NCBI GenBank assembly: GCA_032871835.1
Contig: CM065300.1
Coordinates: forward strand, 68,211,192-68,275,191
Direction: 5' to 3'
Length of the DNA: 64,000 nucleotides
Source: Dipteronia dyeriana
Lineage: Eukaryota > Streptophyta > Magnoliopsida > Sapindales > Sapindaceae
In this document: in pieces, positions 54,874-64,000 of the stretch
How positions within the stretch are numbered: position 1 is the stretch's first letter
Layout: each line of letters begins with the position of its first letter
The notes under the pieces: generated by a model
Databases searched by the model: none
The model's input: only the letters and a program-made list of their open reading frames with translations
Told to the model about the DNA's origin: nothing
Translations under genes and position numbers: made by a program

Positions 54874-56479
54874 TGTAGGGAAAATCCGCTCAGCGGAAGC
54901 GTGAATAAATTTATAAATTAGGGTTTCGGTATAAATAAAAAATTTTCCTTTTAATAACAAGAACCTTAACCCTAGATTAATTGACGTATATAAAAGTATC
55001 GTACCTTTTTCTCGTGACGATTGAACAAGCACCGAATTGAATCCGTAAGATCTTTCAATCCAATCACGAATGTTAATCACCTGGGAGTGTTTGCTCCCTT
55101 TCTTTAAATTGTACCTGAGGATGGAAACAAACAAAATCTTTTTTTTTGCTAGTTACAATTATCCTCCAAGAGAAAATCCAAGAATGCCAGGTCACTTGTG
55201 AATTATCAATCTACTCGACTGAACTCGCATGAACCCGATTAAAACTCGCGTGAACCTGATTTGATTTTGTACACAAAACCCTTTTGATGTAAAGGATACT
55301 AGTGTACTTATAAAAACCAAAAACGTTCCCTTTATTTCTCTTCTTGGCCGAATTCACACCCTATATCTTAGAGTTGATTGAATTTTGTCTAGAGTAAGAT
55401 ACTAAATTTCTCTCTCTCAAATTCTCTCTTGCTAAGCAAAATTCTCTCTTAGAAAATACTTAGGTTGACCGAAACTTTCATTCTACGAATCATAGGGCTG
55501 GCCAAAATAATCAAGGGGATACATATAGGATCACAAATCCTCTCATTAGAAGGATTTACTTGGTAGTTAAGAATCATTTTCAAAGAAGAATTCTACTCTA
55601 TACCAAGACTCCTAATCAAACTCATTAGAGTATTTATAACCATATTAATGACTTCCTAATTTAACTTGATAAATAATTCATATTATTTATCGACTTATCA
55701 AATATAATCTTTAATATTAATTATACTACCAACAATAGTATAATATTAGGAGACCATCTCCTACTAGGAAAAAGATTTTGACTTTTGATTAAATAATTAA
55801 TTAATCAACAAATAAATTAATTTCCATTTAATTAAATGATAAAATAAAAAATAATATACTAAGCTATTTTATATAGCCTTGCAGCCTAACAGATATATAT
55901 GGGCCAATTTATTATTTTCTTATTTTATTAAATCCATTGGACCTTAACAAAAAAGTCCACATGTGAACTAGATCCATTCTTACAAAAGAAACAAGTCCAC
56001 ATGCCTTAATACAATTCTAGATGGACCCTTAAATTGGTCCGGTAGAATATATCAAGTGATCCATGCAAGTTCGTGTGGATTGGTGATCTTGTCGAGCTAT
56101 CTAAATTTAAGCTCCAATAGACACAGCCCAATCACAATCAACAAATGATTCACTTAGGTCCGATCTATTAATTTTAGTTCATTCCACTAAATAACTAAAA
56201 TTTAACTCTTAAATAAAGATATAATAAGTTAATGTTACTCATTCATACCCTAGACAACTTTATTAGAGAAAGTGTATCCTCGTGAAGGATATCAGTAATC
56301 GCCAAGAGCTCATAGACCGCCTATAGCTCTCCAAGTTACCATATTTACTCATATGACCACATTTTGAACTTGGATATTTTGACTTGTCAAGAAGCCATGT
56401 TTCAATAGACACTATTGAAAACTTAACTTTAAGATTTAATATCCAATAACTCAAAAACATCCATATCATGATATTCTAC
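54874..56479 (-). repeat. Angela LTR in reverse orientation, 5' part missing
   Basis: The plus strand starts TGTAGGGAAAATCCGC, the complement of the LTR end, and continues to GATATTCTACC. Read on the minus strand it covers the last 1.6 kb of the LTR. No primer-binding site lies beyond the terminus, so it is a solo or 3' LTR. Its start is lost where the truncated Sirevirus LTR begins (56480). This is the only Angela LTR on the minus strand. Confidence 0.88.
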
Positions 56480-57542
56480 CCGCGCAATGTTGAAAAAATG
56501 GGCAGTACGCTGGTGGTGCGCTACTCAACTAATGCAGCCTCACCAGCGTAACATTACAGTGGATTTGTATGTCATGCGCCACTCGACCAGCGCCTATTGA
56601 ATATATTAGGTTGTGCGCTGGTGGTGCGCAACTCGACCAGTGCACATAGCGGAAGCTGGAACATTTTTTCAAAACGACCTCACTTTGGTTGAAACTCAGA
56701 TGTATATAACTCTTTGTGTTCAGGTCGAAATAGAGTTCATAACATCATATCTTTTCCTTAGAACACATTTCAAAAGGAAAAATTTTCCAAGAACTCATCT
56801 TTAAAAACTCAAAGCATTCCCATGTGCATAAAAACTTCATCTTGCATCATCTAAAGTAATTTAGAGTGCATCCATGGATAGTTTTGCTTCATCTCATCTT
56901 GTTTGGTAAGTTCTTCACTATCTTCTTACAAGTTAAGTGTTTTGCTTGCTAAGCCATCTCTTTAATTATTTGTATGCTCTTAGAACATATTCTAGATACA
57001 AATTAGAGATTGTTGTGATGACATGATTGAGTGTTGTATTGTGATAGCTTCATAGGACTGTTTGATCTATGTTTAGCAAAGCTTTTTTTCTAGGATTGCA
57101 TTAATTGTCATCTCATTATCCTAGATAAGCATATAAGGTCTCCTAGCCTTGTTTGTTCTTTGAATATCATTATATATTCACATAGGACATTTTATCTCTT
57201 CATTAAGAAGTAAGACTTGTGTTGCTTCCGGGAGTAGGTAGCTTAAATCGCAAGCAAGATGGACTAGGTTCACTTATACCGGGATTATTTAGTGGTGGTG
57301 GATTTTAAAATTTGATTAGGTTGTAATTCCTTTTCCATTAGTGGATTCGAGGTTCGAGTTTGGCACACATATCAGCCCGTGGTTTTTCCCATTTAGAGGG
57401 TTTTCACGTAAATCTCAAGTGTCTTTACTATTTCCGCACTTTTTACAGTTGTGATATTATTGTAACTAGCTAGAGACATTTTCGTCAACTTGACCTTTAA
57501 CGAAAATTGGGTAAAATTGTTTAAAATCTATTCACCCCCCTC
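56480..57542 (+). repeat. Sirevirus-type LTR c (5' LTR of S3, both ends truncated)
   Basis: It begins inside the CpG-rich block (GCGCAATGTTGAAAAAATGG), keeps two of three repeat units and the TATA region (GATGTATATAAC, 56698-56709), and ends at TTCACCCCCCTC. There it jumps directly into gag coiled-coil sequence, so the LTR end, primer-binding site and the first 1.1 kb of gag are deleted. Confidence 0.9.
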
Positions 57543-58260
57543 AAGGACTATATGACTAGGTTTGAGAGTTCAAGGTTAAAGAACAATAATGAAATTAAGA
57601 GATTAAAAGAAGAAAAACTAGACCTCTCAACTCAAGTTGACCAACTAAATGAAGAGTTGGTGAGATGTAAAAGGAGTGAAGAAGGGTTGAAGAAAGAGCT
57701 TGAAGATGCTAGAGAGTTGTTGGCCAAGACGATGTCTAGCACCAAAAAACTTGACCACATGCTAGATGTTGAAAAGAGGCCAGGTGACAAGAAGGGGCTT
57801 GGGTTTGAAGATGACAAGATGTCCTCCACTCCAAGCAAGATCACTTTTGAAAGAAGCATGAACTTCAATGGGTCATGTTCAAGTAGTGATCAAGTAAAGG
57901 TGGCACCAAGAAGCCTACCTCAATCCCATCCTACAAGGGCTCCTCAAGTTAACTTCCCTCAATCGAAAGCTCATAAAGGGAAGATACCTATCATGCAAGC
58001 TCAACCAAGGAAGCAATCAAGTCTTGCTCAACAACAAATAAGAAAAGCTCATCAACAACAATCAAGACAACCACAAAGACATGGGAAGGCTCCAATGCAT
58101 CCTCAAGGATATGGTTTGATTCCTAACTTTATTCCTACATGTCATTTTTGTGGTATTGATGGTTATATTAGACCAAATTGCTTCAGATATATTAAATTGT
58201 GTAGAACTGAAAGCATGATAGAGAAGAAAAAGGCTAAAGCCATGATGCATGTCACTCGGA
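57543..58260 (+). pseudogene. Sirevirus S3 gag, 3' half
   Basis: Open frame from 57552: coiled coil (RLKEEKLDLSTQVDQLNEEL, KKELEDARELLAK), a Ser/Pro- and Gln-rich linker, and zinc knuckle 2 CHFCGIDGYIRPNC, where the His ligand is Tyr. Gag and protease are in one uninterrupted frame here (57552-58886, 444 codons), the longest ORF in the window. This indicates that gag-pol is a single frame in this family. Confidence 0.9.
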
Positions 58261-58886
58261 AAAATGGAACACCTTTGCATGATCCTAGGACACTTAGAGC
58301 CAATGTACCATTGACCACTAGGAAGGAAAATTTTGCACCTTGGTGGATTAGAAAGGATGAATACTTTTGCCATGTTGCACAAATTGCCTTAAAAGCTCAT
58401 TCTTGTGATTTTTTGTATTTGGATAGTGGGTGCTCTAGGCACATGACTGGAAATAAGAGTTTATTTGAGACTCTTGTGATGGAGGTGGGAGGAAATGTCA
58501 CCTTTGATAATGGATCAAAAAAGAAGGTTAAAGGAAAGGGAACCATTTCCATTCTCGGATTACCCTCATTGTCCAATGCTTTGTATGTTGATGGTTTAAA
58601 AGCTAATTTGATAAGCATTTCACATCTTAGTGATAAAGGTCTTTCCGTTTTGTTTAGGAAAAATAATTGTTCTATCCTTTTGCCAAATGGACAAACCTTG
58701 TTAAAAGGTATGAGATCTAGTGACAATTGCTATTATCTTGAGGCTAGAGGTGTCTCTTGCAATGTGTCCAAGGATGAACAAATTGAGTTGTGGCACGAAA
58801 GACTTGGTCCCATGACTTATAGGGATTTACGAATCTTAGATAAGTTCAATGTTGTACGAGGCCTTCCCAAGCTTGGGAAAAGGTAA
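58261..58886 (+). pseudogene. Sirevirus S3 protease and pre-integrase (open)
   Basis: FLYLDSGCSRHMTGNKSLFE carries the intact Asp-Ser-Gly active site of the aspartic protease. KANLISISHLSDKGLSVLF and ELWHERLGPMTYRDLRIL follow. A one-base loss in the A-run at about 58880 (GGGAAAAGG against GGGAAAAAGG in S1) shifts the frame. Confidence 0.9.
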
Positions 58887-59950
58887 ATGGTGTTTGTGGA
58901 CCTTGCCAACAAGGGAAGCAAACCGAAAGTATGCATAAAAAAGGCAAGTATTTATTCACCAAGGAACCTTTAGAGCTTCTCCACATGGATCTTATGGGTC
59001 CCATGCAAACTGAGAGTTTAGGTGGAAAGAGATACATTTTTTTATGTCTAGATGACTTCTCTAGGTACACTTGGACTTATTTCCTTAGAGAAAAATCGGA
59101 AACCTTTGATAAGTTTAAGGTGATTTGTTCCAAAATTCAAAATTAAAATGAACTTCAGGATTAAAAGCATTAAAAGGATTAGGAGTGACCATTGGAAGGA
59201 GTTTGAGAATACCCATTTTGAAAACTACTGCAATAGTCTAGGCATTTCTCATGAGCTTTCGGCTCCTAGGACACCTCAACAAAACGGATTTGTTGAGAGG
59301 AAAAATAGGGTTCTTCTAGAAATGACCCCGTGTGATGTTGCTTAGCAACAATGTCCTTAGGAATCTTTGGGCCGAAGCTATCAATACGGCGTGCTACATA
59401 GGAAATAAAGTCTTTCTAAGGTCCCACACTAGGTAAACCTCCTATGAGTTATGGAAAGGTAGAAAGCCAAATGTTAGCTATTTCCACACCTTTGGAAGAA
59501 AATGCTATATTTTGAATGACCGTGATCAACTTGGCAAATTTGTTGTTTAGAGTGATGAGGGTATCTTCATTGGCTATGCCTTGAATAGTAGAGCCTACAG
59601 AGTTTTCAATCTAAAAACTAGGACCGTACTGTAATCATCTAATGTTGTCATTGATGATACTAGGCTTAAATCTAATGACCAAGAAGAGGAGGTAGATCTA
59701 GTTGATGACTCCCCTTTGGAGAAGGTTATTGATATTTCTAATATTGAAAAGACTAACCTTGATGATGACATAACACAACCTATTGATGTGATTCCTCACT
59801 TGGACTCAAAAAAACCTGCTCTATGGGTTAGGAAACTCCATGACAAGAATGACATCATTGGAGAGGTCAGTGAGGGTGTTAGGACTAGGCGTCAAATGGC
59901 TAATCTAATTGGCTACACTTGCTACACCTCTCAAATAGAACCCAAGAAGG
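58887..59950 (+). pseudogene. Sirevirus S3 integrase (frameshifted)
   Basis: ELLHMDLMGPMQTESLGGKR (first Asp), LDDFSRYTWTYFLREKSETF, then a frame change near 59146, RIRSDHWKEFENTHF (second Asp; Gly changed to Trp) and RTPQQNGFVERKNRVLLEM (Glu present). Another frame change near 59335 and stops at about 59434, 59549 and 59633 follow. The linker from 59716 (NLDDDITQPIDVIP) is open into the reverse transcriptase. Confidence 0.88.
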
Positions 59951-60900
59951 TTGATGAAGCCTTAAAGGATGAATTTTGGGTTCTTGCTGTGCAAGAAGAG
60001 CTTAACCAATTTGAAAGGAATGAGGTTTGAACTCTAGTTCCTAGGCCTAAGAACACCAATATGATAGGCACCAAGTGGGTATGTAGGAACAAATCCGATG
60101 AGGAAGGCAACATTGTACGAAACAAGGCTAGGCTTGTAGCACAAGGGTACTCTCAAATTGAAGGTATTAACTTTGAGGAGACATTTGCTACCGTTGCTAG
60201 GATTGAGTCCATTAGGCTTCTTTTATCCATCTCTTGTTTGCACAAGTACAAATTATATCAAATGGATGTTAAGAGGGCCTTCCTCAATGGTTTCTTGCAA
60301 GAGGAAGTGTTTGGTGAGCAACCCAAAGGGTTTGTGGATCCTAACCACCCTAATCATGTCTATCATCTCAAGAAAGCTTTATATGGGTTGAAACAGGCAC
60401 AAAGGGCTTGGTATGAGCGCCTCACTTAATTTCTTATAGACAATGGCTACACTAGGGGTAGTGTTGACAAGACTTTATTCAAGAAAGACAAATATGAGAT
60501 TTTCATGGCTCAAATCTATGTTGATGATATAGTTTTTGGCTCTACTAATAACACCAAAGTCCAACAATTTGTTGATGTCATGTCTATTGAGTTTGAAATG
60601 AGCCTTGTTGGTGAGCTAAGTTACTTTTTAGGTTTACAAATTAAACAAATGGATTATGGGATTTTCATATCTCAAGCTAAGTATGCCAAAGACCTAGTGA
60701 AGAAATTTGGCCTTGAAAGTGCCAAACATTGTGATACACCCATGAGCACCACATTGAAGCTAAGCAAGGATGCTAGTGGTAAAAGTGTTGACAAAATTTT
60801 GTATCATGGCATGATTGGTAGCTTGCTCTATTTGACTGTAAGTAGGCCCGATATCGTTTTTAGTATGGGTGTGTGTGCTAGGTACCAATCGGATCCTAAG
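59951..60900 (+). pseudogene. Sirevirus S3 reverse transcriptase (two stops)
   Basis: [60 protein letters not shown] (first Asp), [26 protein letters not shown] (YVDD 60517-60528) and GELSYFLGLQIKQ. YVDDIVFGSTN with FGxTN is typical of Sirevirus. Only TGA 60028-60030 and TAA 60427-60429 interrupt it; both differ from S1 by a single C-to-T or G-to-A type change. Confidence 0.92.
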
Positions 60901-61462
60901 GAGTCTCATCTCTCTTCAAATAAGAGAATCATTCGTTATGTGAATAGGACATCTAACTATGGAACTTGGTACTCTTTTGACACTAATGCTAGTCTTGTAG
61001 GCTTTAGTGATGCAGATTGGGCAGGAAATTATGATGATAGGAAAAGTACATCGGGTGGTTGCTTTTTCCTTAGGAACAACCTTGTCTCTTGGTTTTGCAA
61101 GAAGCAAAATTTGATTTCTTTGTCCACGGCTGAGGTCAAATACATAGCTGCTGGGAGTGGATGCATACAACTCCTTTGGATGAAGCAAATGCTAGTCGAC
61201 TATGGATTCAATCAAGGTACTCTTACTCTCTTTTGTGATAACATGAGTGCAATTAATATTTCCAAGAATCCGATTCAGCATTCTAGAACTAAGCATATTG
61301 ACATCCGTCATCATTTCATTAGAGAACTAGTTGAGAGCAAATGCATAGTACTTGAGCATGTAGGTACTAATGATCAACTAGCGGATCTATTTACTAAACC
61401 CTTAGATGCTACTCGATTCAAAACTCTTAGTAGATCTATTGGGATTTGTTTGATGGAGTGAT
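60901..61462 (+). pseudogene. Sirevirus S3 RNase H (open)
   Basis: Part of the 318-codon open frame 60505-61461: VGFSDADWAGNYDDRKSTSG, SLSTAEVKYIAAGSG (Glu of AEAEY is Val), LTLFCDNMSAINISKNP, HIDIRHHFIRELVESKCI and NDQLADLFTKPLDATRFKTL, ending GICLME. The usual length and end of a Sirevirus pol are reached. Confidence 0.9.
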
Positions 61463-62670
61463 GAGTTCTGGTCTTTGACCCCATAAGGGGAACTCAAGCA
61501 AAGAGAGCTGTTGTATACTTATTGCATCCAAATTTTTTGAAAATGTTTATGCTCCTTTTATTGATTGCTTGAGTAGCTTGGTTGCACTTATACTATAGTA
61601 TATTGTATTTTCTTCAATAAGAGTGAACTTTGCTTTAATTAAAATCCATGTCATATTTATGTTCAAACGTGCATTTTTGGACTAGGAGATCTACATAGGA
61701 AGTACATATTAAATGACCTATACTTATCTCCATGACATGATAATTCTTTAATGACATGATAATGAAAAATGATAAAGCATGAATTGATGATTGCAATTGT
61801 TGAATGCAAAATATTGTCTGAAAGAGCTAGTGATACTAAATTTTTTTATCAATGTCTCTCTTGCTTTATTAGTTGAACATGGCTACTATCATATGGGTAT
61901 CCTACCCAGAAAAATCAAATAGGGTACAAAGTTGCTCATGCCATGTTTAGCTTATAAAGTTGGATATAGTGCCATTAAAACTTGATATCTATAAAAAACT
62001 CTATATCCTTGCTTCTCTCATGACAAATGGTGAAATTGGTTTGAATCATATTGGAAACCTTTGTCATTTGCTTTGCCAAATACCATTGTTTTTGAGCTTG
62101 AATGCAACATGTCTTGTATGCAAAGCAACTTTGATTCACACATTTTCTTCAAATAAATCTCCTTGTTTCTCTCATATTAATTGAGTTGCATAAATGTGGC
62201 TTATAAAATTATGCAAATATCTTGTATGCTCCTTTCTTTGTTTGCCTTGTGTGACCCGGTTGGGGACTTCTCCTTTGCCTATATCATGACAAAAAGGGGG
62301 AGTAGCATGTGAAGTAGCATGTGGTAGCATGTGTTGGCTTTAAGGGGAGTAGTACTTGTTTTTGGGGAGATTACATTTAGAGGGAGTAACCCTTTGAGAA
62401 GGAGCATTGCATGAGTGGTGCATTACTCATATTCTTATATGCAAATGCTTTTGTTTTCGATCCACTTGATCATCTCACATGCACTTGATTTGGAAAGTGT
62501 ACTTGTTGTTTTTTTGTGTGTAGGGTTGATGATTCTACGAGAGATTAAAGATTTGAAGTTTTTTTATGTATATATCTTTGTAATGTAGAATATCTTCCCG
62601 GTGTTTTATTTTGTTTTGTGAGGATCAATGTGAGTGGTGGTTTTGTCACGAAATAGCCAAAGTGGGAGAA
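61463..62670 (+). other. Sirevirus S3 3' region with purine-tract motifs
   Basis: 1.2 kb between pol stop and LTR, longer than in most copia lineages and typical of Sirevirus. It holds ACAAAAAGGGGGAGTAG (62290-62305), further GGGGAGTAGTA, GGGGAGATTACA and AGAGGGAGTAACC words to 62390, and the LTR-adjacent tract CAAAGTGGGAGAA (62658-62670). No envelope-like ORF is credible; 61960-62184 has no signal or membrane pattern. Confidence 0.8.
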
Positions 62671-64000
62671 TGTAAAGTCCTCATTTATTGATTGGCTTAT
62701 TTCGTGAACAAATCACATTTTTGAGGTGTTATGTAAGGGTAGCTTAGGCTTTCAAGACCTCAAGAGGAGAAACACCAAAGGTAAAATTCTTGTGCTTACT
62801 TGCTTTGAAGAGATAGTTGCACACACTTACAAATTCATGCATAACTTTTATTCATATATGTTGTGTGTTTATACTTATGTGCATTTTGGTTTAAATGACT
62901 ATTGTTGATTCATTTGCATTGTGTTATTAAAAGTTTTATGTCATGTTAGGCATTAGAATAGGATGCATTTTCATCACTCTGAACTTGTTGATTTTGTGTT
63001 TGTTGAGTGTTGAAAAAGTAGGCATTGCACTGGTGGTGCGCTACTCGACTAGCACAGCCTCACCAGCGCAACATTCCAGTTGATCGCCGTTTGTCATGTG
63101 CCACTGAGTTGTGCCACTGCACCCATGCAATGTTGAAAAAGTTGGCAGTACGATGGTGGTGCACTACTCGACTAGCACAGATTCACTAGCGCAACATTCC
63201 AGTGGATTGTCGCATGTCATGCACCATTGAGCTGCGCCACTCGACCAGCGCCTATTGAATATATTAGGTTGTGTGCTGGTGGTGCGCTACTCGACCAGCG
63301 CACCTCACCAGCACTCATAATGGAAGCTGGAATTTTTTTTTCAAAACGACCTCACTTTGGTTGAAACTCATATATATATAACTATTTGTGTTCAGGTAGA
63401 AATAGAGTTCAGAACATCATATCTTTTCCTTAGAACACATTTAAAAATGAAAACTTTTCCAAGAACTCATCTTTAAAAACTCAAAGCATTCCCATATGCA
63501 TAAAAACTTCAGCTTGCATCATCTAAAGCCATTTAAAGTGCATCTATGGATAGTTTTGTTTAATCACATCTTGTTTGGTAAGTTCTTCACTATCTTCTTA
63601 CAAGTTAAGTGTTTTGCTTGCTAAGCCATCTCTTTAATTATTTGTATGCTCTTAGAACATATTCTAGATACAAATTAGAGATTTTTGTGATGATATGATT
63701 GAGTGTTGTATTGTGATAGCTTTATAGGATTGTTTGATCTATGTTTAGCTAAGCTTTTTAAACATGTTATTTAGCTCTTGATATCTAGGATTGCATTAAT
63801 TTTCATCTCATTATCCTATATAAGCATATATGGTTTCCTAGCCTTGTTAGTTCTTTGAATATCATCATATATTTACATAGGACATTTTATCTCTTCATTG
63901 AGAAGTAAGACTTGTGCTGCTTCCGGGAGTAGGTAGCTTAAATCGCAAGCAAGATGGACTAGGTTCACTTATACCGGGATTAGGTAGTGGTGGTGGATTT
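62671..64000 (+). repeat. Sirevirus-type LTR d (3' LTR of S3, runs off the window)
   Basis: It starts TGTAAAGTCCTCATTTATTG after a purine tract and matches LTR a for 1,330 bp. CpG-rich triple repeat 63010-63315 (last unit 63271-63315), TATA-like site 63368-63382, and CCGGGATTAGGTAGTGG at the window edge. The last 280 bp or so lie outside. Confidence 0.92.
63010..63315. repeat. CpG-rich palindromic triple repeat in LTR d
   Basis: Three units as in LTR a, each with GGTGGTGCGCTACTCGACTA and CACCAGCGCAACATTCCAG words. The promoter-proximal unit folds best: GTGCTGGTG... / ...CACCAGCAC with inner GTGCGCT/AGCGCAC. Confidence 0.85.

Noticed and set aside
61960..62184. Possible envelope-like ORF between pol and 3' LTR of S3
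   Set aside because: Only 74 codons, with no signal peptide, membrane segment or coiled coil; likely chance.

Overview
The window is AT-rich, gene-poor nuclear DNA of a flowering plant, most likely pericentromeric or otherwise heterochromatic. This follows from plant Ty1/copia retrotransposons with initiator-Met-tRNA primer sites, plant-type MITEs, and remnants of two plant gene families with GT-AG introns. I found no intact host gene, no rRNA or tRNA gene, no CRISPR array and nothing bacterial. The species cannot be named from the sequence.

Three retrotransposon families fill most of the window. Family 1 is an Angela/TAR-type copia element with unusually long LTRs of about 2.2-2.5 kb that start TGTTAGGATTATG. 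Family 2 is a Sirevirus-type copia element: 1.6-kb LTRs starting TGTAAAGTCC with a CpG-rich palindromic repeat block upstream of a TATA box, a gag with coiled coil and two zinc knuckles, a YVDDIVFGSTN reverse transcriptase, and a 1.2-kb 3' region with a purine-tract motif. Family 3 is one minus-strand, Ty3-like, non-autonomous element with 1.77-kb LTRs and an internal region of only about 260 bp. Every coding region is broken by stops, frameshifts or deletions.

Layout. 1-8862: Angela array (internal - LTR - 0.5-kb RNase H remnant - LTR), with a 1,474-bp Harbinger-type element at 176-1649. 8863-9686: unassigned. 9689-13157: TIR element split by a solo Angela LTR (9854-12298). 14242-17238, minus strand: a five-exon serine carboxypeptidase-like pseudogene, interrupted by a 1.6-kb TIR element (14603-16220) and a 381-bp hAT-type MITE (16828-17208). 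17239-20649: noncoding. About 20650-20771, minus: SKP1-like fragment. 20847-39178: nested Angela elements in a head-to-tail duplication of about 9 kb (22123-31339 and 31340-39178). 39179-46101: Sirevirus copy S1 inside an Angela RNase H region. 46102-48407: the Ty3-like element. 48408-49044: Angela LTR piece. 49045-51876: Sirevirus copy S2, cut off in gag. 51877-54873: 3-kb segment with a broken 'putative plant transposon protein' gene and a degenerate tandem repeat. 54874-56479: reverse Angela LTR. 56480-64000: Sirevirus copy S3, running off the window.

The genes do not form a working pathway. The window records repeated cycles of insertion, tandem duplication, deletion and C-to-T decay. Its most informative parts are the carboxypeptidase pseudogene, whose interruption can be reconstructed almost base by base, and the duplicated nest of Angela elements.
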